64,000 nt of DNA from Salirhabdus euzebyi (GCF_014207435.1 NZ_JACHGH010000012.1:1-64000); one strand, 5' to 3'. Counted from the first letter of the stretch, positions 42,652 through 51,234 are shown. The notes: a model not told the origin generated them from the sequence alone. A program made the numbers and translations.

Positions 42652-43281
42652 CTAATAATTTTCTTGAAATTCGAACCATTTAACGGAATGTAAAGGATAT
42701 ATGGCAAATTTATTTCTTTTTGGTTTCCTTCTTATATACCTTTTTTTTCTAGAGTGAGGAATTTTTTCATCAAAGTCATCCTCATCTAAATCTTCCTTAT
42801 CTTCTTCCCATTCTTCTTCTTCATCTTGTAAGTCTTCCATTTCTTCAATTTCCTCTTCTAAGGCATCTACTTCTTCTCTTAAATTAGCTAATTCTGCTTC
42901 TAGCTCTTCTAGTAAATCTTCCTCTTCATCTGTGACAAAAGAGGAATCGGATAATTTCTTTAAAACTTTTACTTCTACATAATTACTGCCGACGTGACAA
43001 ATTTCAGCTAGAATTTTTTCCGTCTCACTTCCTGCATCCACACTCAGTTTTACTTTACAGCCAGTTAACTGCCTTAATCGATAATTAATCCCATTTGTCA
43101 GACCACCTAAACGCACTTTAAAATGATCATCACATAAATGACGATCACATAAACATGTTTCATAACGGTGACCATATGTTTTATCGTAATGATCATCGTA
43201 ATCAAAGTCATTATGATAATTACCAGCATGGTTGTGTTTTCTTAAAAGCATCCCGCATTTGGAACAAAATGTGTCAGACAT
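42652..43281 (-). CDS. Probable spore-coat protein with Cys/His-rich start and acidic insertion
   Basis: A 209-residue protein. Residues 1-50 are Cys/His/Asp-rich (CSKC near residue 6, HNDFDYDDHYDKTYGHRYETCLCDRH) and may bind metal. Residues 58-108 (GLTNGINYRLRQLTGCKVKLS, then EICHVGSNYVEVKVL) look like the start of an Sm-like barrel, and the last 20 (KFAIYPLHSVKWFEF) like its final strand. Between lies an extremely Glu/Asp-rich helical insert (about 117-172). It has a sigma-K-like promoter and lies in a coat cluster, so a coat or exosporium role is likely. Family not recognised. Confidence 0.6.
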   Translation of the reverse strand: MSDTFCSKCGMLLRKHNHAGNYHNDFDYDDHYDKTYGHRYETCLCDRHLCDDHFKVRLGGLTNGINYRLRQLTGCKVKLSVDAGSETEKILAEICHVGSNYVEVKVLKKLSDSSFVTDEEEDLLEELEAELANLREEVDALEEEIEEMEDLQDEEEEWEEDKEDLDEDDFDEKIPHSRKKRYIRRKPKRNKFAIYPLHSVKWFEFQENY

Positions 43282-43349
43282 GTCTTTTTCCTCCTTTTAC
43301 CAGCCATTCATACAAGTAGCCATAAAGGTTTAATAAATATTTTCTTTAC

Positions 43350-43376
43350 TAATTTATGATTAAATTTTTTATATGA
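43350..43376 (-). promoter_or_regulatory. Sigma-K-like promoter
   Basis: On the minus strand CATAAATTA (43358-43350) matches CATAnnnTA and a C sits 17 bases upstream. The -35 AC is changed to TC. It lies about 70 bases before the start of the acidic coat-like gene. Confidence 0.45.
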
Positions 43377-43499
43377 ATGGACCCTATACATGAAAATGGA
43401 AAATAACATGCCTATTTTTAAAAGCTAAATAGGAGAGAAATAATCTTGTGAATGGATCCATTGTCTAGAAGTATGAATATAATAAGTGGATTTATGTAA

Positions 43500-43527
43500 T
43501 AAAAAACGGGGCCAAAAAGCCCCGTTC
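43500..43527 (-). terminator. Terminator after cotZ
   Basis: AACGGGGC and GCCCCGTT pair; the T run follows on the minus strand. Confidence 0.9.
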
Positions 43528-43542
43528 ATTTGTTTATTCTGA

Positions 43543-44076
43543 TTAAAGGACAGATACTGCAGGTAGGCAAGTAATTGCACAGAAGCACTTAAGATCTACA
43601 GTGATACAGATACCAGTGCGGTTTAAATCACGTACTTCTTCTCCATCAATTTGTTCACAAGGATCTTTGTCACAACGTGCACCTTGTTGGTTACCAGGAG
43701 CATCTGGTTCTTCGTCATCAAAAGTAAGAAGTTCTATTACTGCACAGCAGTCGTCACTAACTTCTTTTACACGGAAGATAAAGCTTTCTGTGCAGTCAAG
43801 ACGTTGACGTCCGCCAGAAAATTCAATATCAGCACCAAATGCTTTAAATGGTTTTAAGTCCTTACCATATAGAATAAATGGAACTGTATCTAAGTTGTTT
43901 CTAGATACAGGAGCTAAAAGATTATCAATTGATCTTGAACAACTAACATCACATGCTACATCTACTACATCCTCTTGTGCATCTGCAATAGCACGAACTA
44001 CATCACATACGCAGTTGTCATCGCCGAAAATTGTTTCACCAGCAACGTTATCATTGAATTTTTTTCCACAACCCAT
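43543..44076 (-). CDS. cotZ: Spore coat protein of the CotY/CotZ family
   Basis: A cysteine-rich protein of 177 residues in the CotY/CotZ/ExsY family, which self-assembles into disulfide-linked sheets of the outer coat or exosporium. The start MGCGKK, the DDNCVCDVVRAIADAQ block and the ending ITVDLKCFCAITCLPAVSVL are typical. Fourteen or so cysteines support cross-linking. Whether it is CotZ or ExsY/CotY cannot be separated here; cotZ is a tentative symbol. A perfect sigma-K promoter upstream indicates late mother-cell expression. The AAGGAG site is about 12 bases from ATG, slightly far. Confidence 0.88.
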   Translation of the reverse strand: MGCGKKFNDNVAGETIFGDDNCVCDVVRAIADAQEDVVDVACDVSCSRSIDNLLAPVSRNNLDTVPFILYGKDLKPFKAFGADIEFSGGRQRLDCTESFIFRVKEVSDDCCAVIELLTFDDEEPDAPGNQQGARCDKDPCEQIDGEEVRDLNRTGICITVDLKCFCAITCLPAVSVL

Positions 44077-44119
44077 GGATTAGAACACTCCTTTTTTTAT
44101 TTATTAGCTTTTACAGTAC

Positions 44120-44146
44120 TAACATATGTCCTTAGTAACTTTTTGT
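44120..44146 (-). promoter_or_regulatory. Sigma-K promoter of cotZ
   Basis: On the minus strand AC (44146-44145), a 16-bp spacer and CATATGTTA (44128-44120) match the sigma-K consensus AC-N16-17-CATAnnnTA fully. It lies 44 bases before the coding start. Confidence 0.8.
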
Positions 44147-44341
44147 ATGGTTATGTATCATCATTTAATCAAAAAGATAAAAAATAGGCTAAAACACCTT
44201 TTGGATATTTAAGCAAAAAATGGGGTAGTATCATGTACCTTTTTCGTCTATTTGTATAGATTGTTGTATGGATGGTATTGGATCTTTTACCTTAGATCCT
44301 TTATGTTTTCTTCCCCTTTCTATCAACCGTTCATTTTAATA

Positions 44342-44370
44342 AACGCCCATCACCTGGGCGTTCATTTTTT
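44342..44370 (+). terminator. Orphan terminator (no gene upstream on its strand)
   Basis: AACGCCC and GGGCGTT form a stem, followed by CATTTTTT. The nearest genes on the left read the other way, so it may end a short unannotated transcript between about 44200 and 44370. The rest of the 44077-44430 gap holds only the cotZ promoter. Confidence 0.65.
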
Positions 44371-44430
44371 CAGAGCTGGAGAATACCTACTCTAGGGAAA
44401 ATAAGTAATTTTTCAATGTAATCAATTCAA

Positions 44431-44879
44431 GGTGATGACTATACATTAGATAGTGATAATGTAAAGCTGGTTACTTTCTTTTACACGAATTGTCCAAATA
44501 ATTGTCCTTTAACAATGCATTATGTCAGAAGAATGCAAAACATCTTGGAGAAGAAGGGTTTACTTGGTGAGGAAATTATATTTCTATCTATTTCACTTGA
44601 CCCCAGTGTAGATACATGAGAAAAAGTTTATGACTATACTGAAAATTTTCAAGTTGGAAGTGTTTAGTAGATACTGAAGAAAATACGAAGGAAATAGCCG
44701 AACAATTTGAAATGGTTTATAAAAAAATAAAAGAGGGATTTGTAGCCCATAGTACAACTGTTTATTTACTTAATCAGCATAACGAAATCCGAGGAATATA
44801 CGAAATGGCAACAAATCAAAAACCATTAAATACAAAAAAAATATTAAAAGATATGTATAATCTAGTACATGAAGAGTAG
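44431..44879 (+). pseudogene. Broken SCO1/SenC-type copper chaperone gene
   Basis: Translation over this stretch gives a clear Sco-family sequence. The copper motif CPNNC is in TFFYTNCPNNCPLTMHYV, followed by IIFLSISLDPSVDT, then after a lesion SWKCLVDTEEN, and HSTTVYLLNQ with the third ligand histidine. Two lesions are seen: an in-frame TGA at 44617-44619 where DTPEK is expected, and a frameshift near 44650-44665 (the frame changes by one before SWKCLV). The N-terminal signal/anchor region is absent. It is followed by a good terminator. The gene once helped assemble cytochrome oxidase or served as a redox/copper carrier. Confidence 0.85.
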
Positions 44880-44906
44880 GACGAAATGATACATTTCGTC
44901 TTTTTT
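44880..44906 (+). terminator. Terminator after the SCO pseudogene
   Basis: GACGAAATG and CATTTCGTC form a tight hairpin followed by six T. Confidence 0.9.
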
Positions 44907-44996
44907 ATGTGAAAATAGGAAACAAAAAGTTAATAGTAATGATTTTAAAAGAATAGCATGTACATAAGAATTTATTTTTAAGGAGGAAAAAGAAGT

Positions 44997-45872
44997 ATGA
45001 AAAAAACAACATTCCTATTCATGTTGTTTCTTTTGTTCATAACTGCTTGTGAGGAAGAAGTGAAAGAACCTATAATAACAGGAAAAGAGCCTATTCAACT
45101 TCATGGAAAGTTTGCCGATGATACTACTGCTTACGAAATTACATACGACAGTGACGGTTTAAATATATCTGGTTATTTGTTAATGCCAAGTGATTTAAAA
45201 GAGGAAGCTCCTGTTATTATGTTTAATCATGGTGGGGTTTTAGATTCAGGAGCGATAAGTAAGAAAATGTTAGAGGATCTAGCTTATTGGACTCATAATG
45301 GTTACATCGTTTTAGCATCCCAGTATCGAGGGGTGGGAGAGAGTGAAGGGGAATATGCTTTTGGTGATGGTGATGTTGAGGATGTGTTGAACTTATTAAA
45401 AGCGGTAGATGAAATTGAACATGCTGATGATGAGAATGTATTCATGTATGGTGTTTCAAGGGGGGGCATGGTTACTTACCAAGCTGTTAAGGAAGGAGCC
45501 GATGTCAAGGCTGCGGCTTCAGTTGCAGGTATATCTGATCTCGTCTCAGGTTATAAGCAAGCCCCGTCCTCGTTAAAATATTTTTTATATGAGACATTGG
45601 GATTTCTAGATGCCAACTTAAGTTCTTATAAGGAACGTTCAGCGGTATACTGGGCGGAAAAAATTGATGTTCCTCTCTTACTAATACATGCCAAACAAGA
45701 TCCAGTAATCCCCGTGGATCAGACGAAAAAACTCGCTGAAAAATTAAAACTAGCCCATAAAAATGTGAAAATGCTCCTTTTTGATAGTCGATATCACACT
45801 TTAACGGACCAAACAGAACAATATTTAGAAGAAGTGAACAACTGGTTCTCCCAATATAAAGAACCGAAGTAA
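44997..45872 (+). CDS. Lipoprotein alpha/beta hydrolase
   Basis: A 291-residue exported hydrolase. The signal peptide ends in lipobox FITAC, so Cys18 is lipidated. The alpha/beta hydrolase triad is visible: Ser in MYGVSRGG (about residue 151), Asp in HAKQDPVIPV and His in DSRYHTLTD. The domain resembles prolyl-oligopeptidase or acetylesterase families. Substrate unknown; probably a peptidase or esterase outside the membrane. The ATG at 44997 follows AAGGAGGAAA. The P1 peptidase follows after 37 bp on the same strand. Confidence 0.85.
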   Translation: MKKTTFLFMLFLLFITACEEEVKEPIITGKEPIQLHGKFADDTTAYEITYDSDGLNISGYLLMPSDLKEEAPVIMFNHGGVLDSGAISKKMLEDLAYWTHNGYIVLASQYRGVGESEGEYAFGDGDVEDVLNLLKAVDEIEHADDENVFMYGVSRGGMVTYQAVKEGADVKAAASVAGISDLVSGYKQAPSSLKYFLYETLGFLDANLSSYKERSAVYWAEKIDVPLLLIHAKQDPVIPVDQTKKLAEKLKLAHKNVKMLLFDSRYHTLTDQTEQYLEEVNNWFSQYKEPK

Positions 45873-45909
45873 TGATACAATAAGAAAAAAGTATTGGTGG
45901 AGGACAAGA

Positions 45910-46947
45910 ATGAGAAAAAGAATTAGGGATTTAAATATTAGGATAGGCACCATGCAACCGGGCAAAAGAAATGCGATTACGGATGTCCCAGGGGTAAAGG
46001 TAGGGCACGTTACACTAAATGAAGATTTGGAAAACGAAGAATGTATTCGGACTGGTGTGACAGCTATTTTACCTCATGATGGTAACCTTTTTCGTCATAA
46101 GGTGCCAGCTGCTAGTTTTGTATTAAATGGATTTGGAAAAACTTCCGGACTAGTGCAGGTAGAAGAACTAGGGGAAATGGAAACACCTATTATGTTAACG
46201 AATACATTTAATGTTGGGACTGTTATGAAAGGTACATTAGAACATATGCTGGAACAAAATCCTGAAATAGGTGATACGACAGGTTCTTTAAATGTAGTTG
46301 TTGGTGAATGTAATGATATGTATTTAAATAGTGCTAGATTATTACCTATACTACCAGAACATGCAAGACAGGCTATCGATAGTGCTTCAACTGAAGTAGA
46401 GGAAGGGGCAGTCGGTGCTGGGACAGGTATGCTATGTTATCAATATAAAGGTGGAGTAGGTACTTCCTCGCGTATTATTAACGATCAATACACAGTAGGC
46501 GTTTTAGTAGTGAGCAACTTTGGTCAAAGAAAAGAATTTGAGCTAGCCCGTTATAAAGATCCATTAATGAACGATAAGGACATTCCTGATGGATCAATTA
46601 TGATGATAGTTGGTACGGATGCACCACTATCTGATAGACAATTAAAAAGGTTATCTAAAAGGGCTCCGATTGGATTAGCACGTACTGGTAGTAACGTGCA
46701 TCATGGAAGTGGAGATATTGTCATTGCTTTTTCAAATGGCTATACGATTCCTCACTTTGCAGAAAGTGATTTTATAGAACAGAAGAAACTAATTAGAGAT
46801 GACTCTAAGATCATGAGAGAGTTGTTTCAAGGAGTAGCAGAAGCTACAGAAGAGGCTATTTTAAATTCGTTAACAATGGCAGAGACAACTACAGGTAGAA
46901 AAGGTAGGGTAGTTGAAGGTTTGCCTTATGACTTGTTAAATAAATAA
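45910..46947 (+). CDS. P1-family (DmpA-type) aminopeptidase
   Basis: A 345-residue self-processing peptidase of the DmpA/BapA family, which cuts D- or beta-amino acid and other N-terminal residues. The start RIRDLNIRIGTMQPGKRNAITDVPGVKVGH is classic. The autocleavage site is before Ser229 in DGSIMMIVGTDAPL, giving alpha and beta chains. No signal peptide, so cytoplasmic. It lies 37 bp after the alpha/beta hydrolase and could be co-transcribed. ATG 45910 follows GTGGAGG. Confidence 0.9.
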   Translation: MRKRIRDLNIRIGTMQPGKRNAITDVPGVKVGHVTLNEDLENEECIRTGVTAILPHDGNLFRHKVPAASFVLNGFGKTSGLVQVEELGEMETPIMLTNTFNVGTVMKGTLEHMLEQNPEIGDTTGSLNVVVGECNDMYLNSARLLPILPEHARQAIDSASTEVEEGAVGAGTGMLCYQYKGGVGTSSRIINDQYTVGVLVVSNFGQRKEFELARYKDPLMNDKDIPDGSIMMIVGTDAPLSDRQLKRLSKRAPIGLARTGSNVHHGSGDIVIAFSNGYTIPHFAESDFIEQKKLIRDDSKIMRELFQGVAEATEEAILNSLTMAETTTGRKGRVVEGLPYDLLNK

Positions 46948-46952
46948 ATTAT

Positions 46953-46985
46953 ACCTCCCTAACCATTTTGTTGGGGAGGTTTTTA
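46953..46985 (+). terminator. Terminator after the P1 peptidase
   Basis: ACCTCCC and GGGGAGGT flank a 13-base loop, followed by T residues. Confidence 0.88.
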
Positions 46986-47055
46986 TTTCCTGGGAAAAGA
47001 GTTTTTAGGTAGAATGATTATAGATGCCATATTTGACTGCAAGGAGTTTGCTATT

Positions 47056-47628
47056 ATGCAAAAAACAAAGCTTATCATTATTTTAGCTATCGTCCTCATT
47101 TTTTTTTTTATTGTTAATTTAGATACCAAAGGTTACCTTTTAAGCTCGGATACTGTTAATTATGAAGAGCTTGATTTACTAATTGATGAAATTGGATCCC
47201 AGTCAGAACTCTCTCGAGAAGAAGTGATTAGGGAAGCAATCGATTTTTACTTTCAAAGTAAAGCATTATCGGAAGAGGCGGCCAAGCGGGGATTTGAAGT
47301 ATCTGATCAAGAGCTACAAGACTATGCCGAACAGATGATAGAAACGGTCAAACAATTTGGACCAGAAATGTTGGGGCCAGGTTTTGAAGCGTTCCTGGCA
47401 GAAAAAAACCTTACAATAGAAGAATTCTTCTACCGTAATTATCAAGGAAATCGATTAAGACAGCAAATGTTAATTCAGAAATTACATCAAGATATTTTTC
47501 AGGAGCAAACAAATGATAGGCAAGACTTTGAACACCTAGAAGAAACTATAGAGGCCATAATCGATTCCTATAAACAAAAGCACCGCTTCGAAATGAAAAA
47601 GGTACAAAAGCATTACCACACCGATTAA
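47056..47628 (+). CDS. Membrane-anchored SurA-N-like protein
   Basis: A 190-residue protein with a basic N-terminus, one membrane helix (about residues 5-22) and a helical outer domain resembling the SurA/PrsA N-terminal chaperone module (SREEVIREAIDFYFQSKALSEEAAKRGFEVSDQELQDY). The peptidyl-prolyl isomerase domain of PrsA is absent. This suggests a substrate-holding role at the outer membrane face, without isomerase activity. ATG 47056 follows AAGGAG; an upstream in-frame start at 47014 is not supported. It overlaps the end of cobB by 4 bp on the other strand, without a visible terminator. Confidence 0.75.
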   Translation: MQKTKLIIILAIVLIFFFIVNLDTKGYLLSSDTVNYEELDLLIDEIGSQSELSREEVIREAIDFYFQSKALSEEAAKRGFEVSDQELQDYAEQMIETVKQFGPEMLGPGFEAFLAEKNLTIEEFFYRNYQGNRLRQQMLIQKLHQDIFQEQTNDRQDFEHLEETIEAIIDSYKQKHRFEMKKVQKHYHTD

Positions 47629-48374
47629 CCTTGTGCTTTCATATTCAAAGGGTATAGGTTGCAAATTTCTGTAATACCTTTTTTTAGTTCTTGATGAATC
47701 ACGTAAGAAAACGTGTCATCCATGATTGTCGGTTCTCGATTAATAATTGCAGATGGGACGTTACAATATTTTGTTGCATATATAGGTAACGAATTAAAAG
47801 GAGTTACAAACAGGGACGTCCCTAACACGAGAAGAAAATCTGCCTTTTCAATCGCAGCCTCAGCTTTTTCATGTTCCGTAATCATATCTCCAAAAAGAAC
47901 AATATCCGGTTTAATAGAAATGGAACAGTCCGTACAATAAGGAATAGCATGTTCAAGAATATACGATAAGGGATATGATTTATAGCAGGTTGGACAGCTT
48001 GCTGTTGTAAGTGTGCCATGGTACTCAATGACCTTTTGGTTTCCTGCCTTTTTATGTAGACCATCAACATTTTGTGTTATGACAGTTACTTCTTTACCTA
48101 TTTCTTCTAATTGTTTTATAAAATGATGTGTTAGATTAGGTCGAAAGTTTCCAGCCAATTTTAAATGAAAGATGGATTTGTATTTTGTCCAAAAATCACG
48201 GGGATTTTTCTGGAAATATTCGTTGGACATAAAATATTCTCTAGAGCGGTCTTCTTCCCAAATACCATTAGTGGAACGAAAATCTGGTATACCACTATCT
48301 GTACTTACTCCAGCCCCAGTAAGAACTACTATGTTCGTTGCTTTTCTTATTTGATTAGTAATAGCTGCGTACAT
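47625..48374 (-). CDS. cobB: NAD-dependent protein deacylase of the sirtuin family
   Basis: A 249-residue sirtuin. The NAD pocket motifs GAGVSTDSGIPDFRS and TQNVDGLH are complete, the catalytic histidine is in YHGT, and zinc cysteines are in CPTC and CTDC. It may deacetylate lysines such as on acetyl-CoA synthetase. The symbol follows the usual bacterial name; the Bacillus counterpart is SrtN/YhdZ. It is the last gene of a minus-strand run (lipoprotein, nfrA, cobB; 9 bp after nfrA). It is convergent and overlaps with the SurA-N-like gene. Confidence 0.9.
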   Translation of the reverse strand: MYAAITNQIRKATNIVVLTGAGVSTDSGIPDFRSTNGIWEEDRSREYFMSNEYFQKNPRDFWTKYKSIFHLKLAGNFRPNLTHHFIKQLEEIGKEVTVITQNVDGLHKKAGNQKVIEYHGTLTTASCPTCYKSYPLSYILEHAIPYCTDCSISIKPDIVLFGDMITEHEKAEAAIEKADFLLVLGTSLFVTPFNSLPIYATKYCNVPSAIINREPTIMDDTFSYVIHQELKKGITEICNLYPLNMKAQG

Positions 48375-48383
48375 TGTTTATCC

Positions 48384-49136
48384 TCACTTTTTATTAAATC
48401 CTTTACTTTTAACGTAAGTAGTTACGTCTTCCCGTACAGGTTTAGACAGTTTTCGGTGTAGTTGATCAGTCCATGTATCTGAACGGTTATTTTCCGTGCG
48501 ATTTTCATAGTAAGCTCCTAATATTTCATTAAATTCATCAATATATTTTTCTGTTTCCTCGTTATTTTGAGGATAACTATTTTCCGAGTACACAGCTTCT
48601 ATCGGTAACCGTGGCTTTCTTTCCGGTTCTTGATCCGGATAGCCAATAGTCATACCAAAAAGGGGAATGACAAAAGGGGGAAGATTTAACAATTGATCCA
48701 CTTTTGCAATATTGTTCCTCAGACTTCCAATATAACAAATACCAAGTCCCATAGATTCTGCTGCAATAGCAGCATTTTGAGCAGCTAGAGAGGCATCAAT
48801 TGTTGCCACAAGAAAATGCTCTGTATTCATTAAGTTTTCTGTGATTTTTTCCTTAAATGACTCATCGGTTTTCAGTAAAAAACGGTTTAAATTGGCACAG
48901 AAAATGAATAAATGTCCATTGTTTTCAACGTATGACTGACCAGATATAAGAGATAACTCCTTTTTGATAGTAGGGTCCGTAATTCCGATTATGTTATAAG
49001 CTTGGTAGTAGCTAGAAGTGGATGCTTGTTGAGCAGCCTGAACGATTGTATGAATTTGTTCTTTCGTAATCGGCTCGTTTGTATATTTACGTATAGATTT
49101 ATGATTAAGTATCGTTTCAATAGTTTGATTGTTCAT
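48384..49136 (-). CDS. nfrA: FMN-dependent NADPH nitroreductase NfrA family
   Basis: A 250-residue flavin reductase of the oxygen-insensitive NfsA/NfrA type. The pattern HKSIRKYTNEPITKEQI at the start, QAASTSSYYQAY binding FMN, and GLGICYIGSLRN followed by GMTIGYP are typical. Such enzymes reduce nitro compounds, quinones and FMN. In Bacillus nfrA belongs to the oxidative or heat stress response. ATG 49136 follows GAAAGGGAG. Transcribed ahead of cobB with 9 bp between. Confidence 0.9.
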   Translation of the reverse strand: MNNQTIETILNHKSIRKYTNEPITKEQIHTIVQAAQQASTSSYYQAYNIIGITDPTIKKELSLISGQSYVENNGHLFIFCANLNRFLLKTDESFKEKITENLMNTEHFLVATIDASLAAQNAAIAAESMGLGICYIGSLRNNIAKVDQLLNLPPFVIPLFGMTIGYPDQEPERKPRLPIEAVYSENSYPQNNEETEKYIDEFNEILGAYYENRTENNRSDTWTDQLHRKLSKPVREDVTTYVKSKGFNKK

Positions 49137-49174
49137 TGCTGATTCTCCCTTTCAGTTGAGTTTATAGGCAGCTG

Positions 49175-49885
49175 TTATAATTCAAATTCAATAGTTATTC
49201 TCTCCTGAACAGGTGCTGATTCAATAGGGTCTACGTTTTCATTTGTAATCATATCTTCACTTGGCACTTCAATAGTCATTTTGTCATTTTCAAGCCATGT
49301 CATACTATAAATTGGATAGTTGAAACGGAGCACATCATAAGTTAACTCGTCATTTTTTAAAGGAACAACCACCATTTTTTCTAGATCTATCGCTAAGATA
49401 TGATTCGTTATTCCGTCTGCTTCCGTATTTTTGTAGCGATTGAACTTAATTAAAGCATGCTTTTGATCAGGAGCTAATTGAAAATCCTCGTAGTTAGCAA
49501 AATCAACGATAGGAATAACTTGTTCTTCATTTTTAGATTTTTGTATGAATAAATAAGAGCAATTCTTTTTTGTAGATTGACACGCATATTCCATTAAATA
49601 ATGATCAGTTTCTTCTGAATCTGTAAGCTTTATTCCTTGAAATTCTTTTATTTTCTCTTCTACATTTTTAGTATTAGCTAAATAATAGGCAAGCATCGGA
49701 ATGTTATCTAAATGAAATGATACTGTTTCTGCATCACCTACAGGTAAATTTATCGTTTCAGGAAGGACAATTTCTTCTTGGTGGGGTTTATCTTCGACGA
49801 CAGGAATACTCGCAACCTCTTGGGTTTTTTCCTCCGAACAACCTATCAATAATAACAAAGAGCTAGCGATTATCCACTTTTTCAT
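49175..49885 (-). CDS. Lipoprotein of unknown function
   Basis: A 236-residue protein with a short signal peptide and the lipobox LLIGC (Cys16). The remainder is hydrophilic with predicted beta structure (LAIDLEKMVVVPLKNDELTY...). No known domain recognised. It may lead a three-gene run with nfrA (38 bp away) and cobB, but a promoter for nfrA could also be in that gap. The ATG at 49885 follows AAAGGAGA. Confidence 0.7.
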   Translation of the reverse strand: MKKWIIASSLLLLIGCSEEKTQEVASIPVVEDKPHQEEIVLPETINLPVGDAETVSFHLDNIPMLAYYLANTKNVEEKIKEFQGIKLTDSEETDHYLMEYACQSTKKNCSYLFIQKSKNEEQVIPIVDFANYEDFQLAPDQKHALIKFNRYKNTEADGITNHILAIDLEKMVVVPLKNDELTYDVLRFNYPIYSMTWLENDKMTIEVPSEDMITNENVDPIESAPVQERITIEFEL

Positions 49886-50057
49886 AGTCCAGTCTCCTTT
49901 AATGGGTTCATGTAGTATCCATCCTATTGTACAACACCTGAATTTGCTTGTTAATTAATTCCCTTCATTAGATTATTCTTAAACCTAAGCGTAATTATTA
50001 TATCACCTGCCTAGCTCTACATGCATAAATTATTAGCACCAGATTAGGGGTGATGTA

Positions 50058-50264
50058 ATGAGGAAGCTGTTTTTTATAGACCTGTCGTTACTTTGCTTAT
50101 TAGTATTAATGGTCATCTTGCATATGTATCATGTAATAACGGACATTGTTGTTGCTATGTTTGTTATTCCAACGCTTGTTTACTTTGTTGTGTTTCATGA
50201 TCCTCTTATAAGAAAACAACAGAAAAGGACTAAAGAAATAGAAGGGGAAACCAAAATAAATTAA
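50058..50264 (+). CDS. Small membrane protein, 68 residues
   Basis: Two predicted helices (about residues 5-25 and 29-47) and a basic tail (RKQQKRTKEIEGETK). No family recognised. ATG 50058 follows GGGGTGATG. The stop codon overlaps the left half of a terminator that an IS element has split (next entries), so its transcript now reads into the IS in antisense direction until another stop point. Confidence 0.7.
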   Translation: MRKLFFIDLSLLCLLVLMVILHMYHVITDIVVAMFVIPTLVYFVVFHDPLIRKQQKRTKEIEGETKIN

Positions 50265-50274
50265 CGCACCTACT
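50263..50274 (+). terminator. Left half of a terminator split by the IS element
   Basis: AACGCACCTACT is the left arm. Its complement AGTAGGTGCGTT lies at 51951-51962, beyond the IS. The two GAA target duplicates (50275-50277 and 51948-51950) are the loop. Removing the IS and one GAA gives a 12-bp perfect stem, a 3-base loop and a T tail. Confidence 0.85.
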
Positions 50275-50322
50275 GAATGAACTGCCCCCTGTCAAGTAGA
50301 CAGTGGAAATAATAAAAATGAT

Positions 50323-51234
50323 TTAAGCGGCTTTAGCTCTATATTCCATAGGGCTAAGGCCGTTTAATCGTTTTTGGTATCTTTCATGATTATAAAAATG
50401 GATGTACTCATCTATCGCAGTAGTAAGTTCCTCAAATGTCTTATATTTATGTAAATAATACTTCTCACATTTCAATGTCCCAAAAAAAGACTCCATTGGT
50501 CCATTATCAATACACCGACCAACTCGTGACATGCTTTGTGTCATCTCTGCCGCATCTATCCTGCATTTGAACCCTTTAGAGGTGTATTGGAATCCACGGT
50601 CACTATGGATAAGAGGGTGGTCTCCATTCAATAGTACAGTAGCTTGATCAATTGTCTTGAATACTAGTTGATTATTATTAGAGTGTCCTAGAACATAACT
50701 TATAATGGATCCGTCATAAAGATCACGAATCGCACTTAAATAGGCCTTTTTTGATTGGCCATACTTAAATTCTGTAACGTCCGTTACCCATTTTTTATTT
50801 GGTTTTTCGGCTGTAAATTCACGATTTAATATATTGTCTGCCACATGTTGAGGTGTAGAGTGTTTATATTGTTTCTTCTTGACACGAATGACAGAGCGTA
50901 ATCCTGCCACTTTCATCAAACGATAAATTCTTTTATGATTAAGCTTCTCCTCGAACTTTCTATTCATGTGAAGGGTCATTTGACGATAACCAAAAATGCC
51001 ATCAACTTTTTCATAGAGAGTTTTCATCTCGTTGATGATTTCTTTATTCAGTATTTCCCTGGATGTAGGAGTACGATTTATCCACTTATAATATGCAGAT
51101 CGTGCAATACCGGCAATTTCACAAAGTAAACTAATGCTTAAATTCTCTTTTTCATGAAGCTCCTGAATAGCGATATACTTATCTTCAAATCGGATTTGGC
51201 TTATTTTCGCCTCCTTTCGATCTCCTCTAACTTT
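50323..51234 (-). CDS. IS3-family transposase OrfB (frameshift product, DDE domain)
   Basis: The reading frame of the catalytic part of the transposase, about 303 residues, read from OrfA by a -1 ribosomal frameshift at 51231-51237. An HTH_21-type region (IAIQELHEKENLSISLLCEI...) comes first, then the DDE integrase: D in WVTDVTEF, D in LIHSDRGFQYTS, and E in GPMESFFGTLKCE, followed by the C-terminal YNHERYQKRLNGLSPMEYR. An internal ATG at 51027 would give a truncated protein that lacks the HTH_21 part. The fusion OrfAB would be near 515 residues. Confidence 0.92.
   Translation of the reverse strand, partial: KVRGDRKEAKISQIRFEDKYIAIQELHEKENLSISLLCEIAGIARSAYYKWINRTPTSREILNKEIINEMKTLYEKVDGIFGYRQMTLHMNRKFEEKLNHKRIYRLMKVAGLRSVIRVKKKQYKHSTPQHVADNILNREFTAEKPNKKWVTDVTEFKYGQSKKAYLSAIRDLYDGSIISYVLGHSNNNQLVFKTIDQATVLLNGDHPLIHSDRGFQYTSKGFKCRIDAAEMTQSMSRVGRCIDNGPMESFFGTLKCEKYYLHKYKTFEELTTAIDEYIHFYNHERYQKRLNGLSPMEYRAKAA

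Noticed and set aside
43601-44187. Several plus-strand frames opposite cotZ
   Set aside because: They mirror the cysteine-rich coat gene, have no ribosome sites and no recognisable product.
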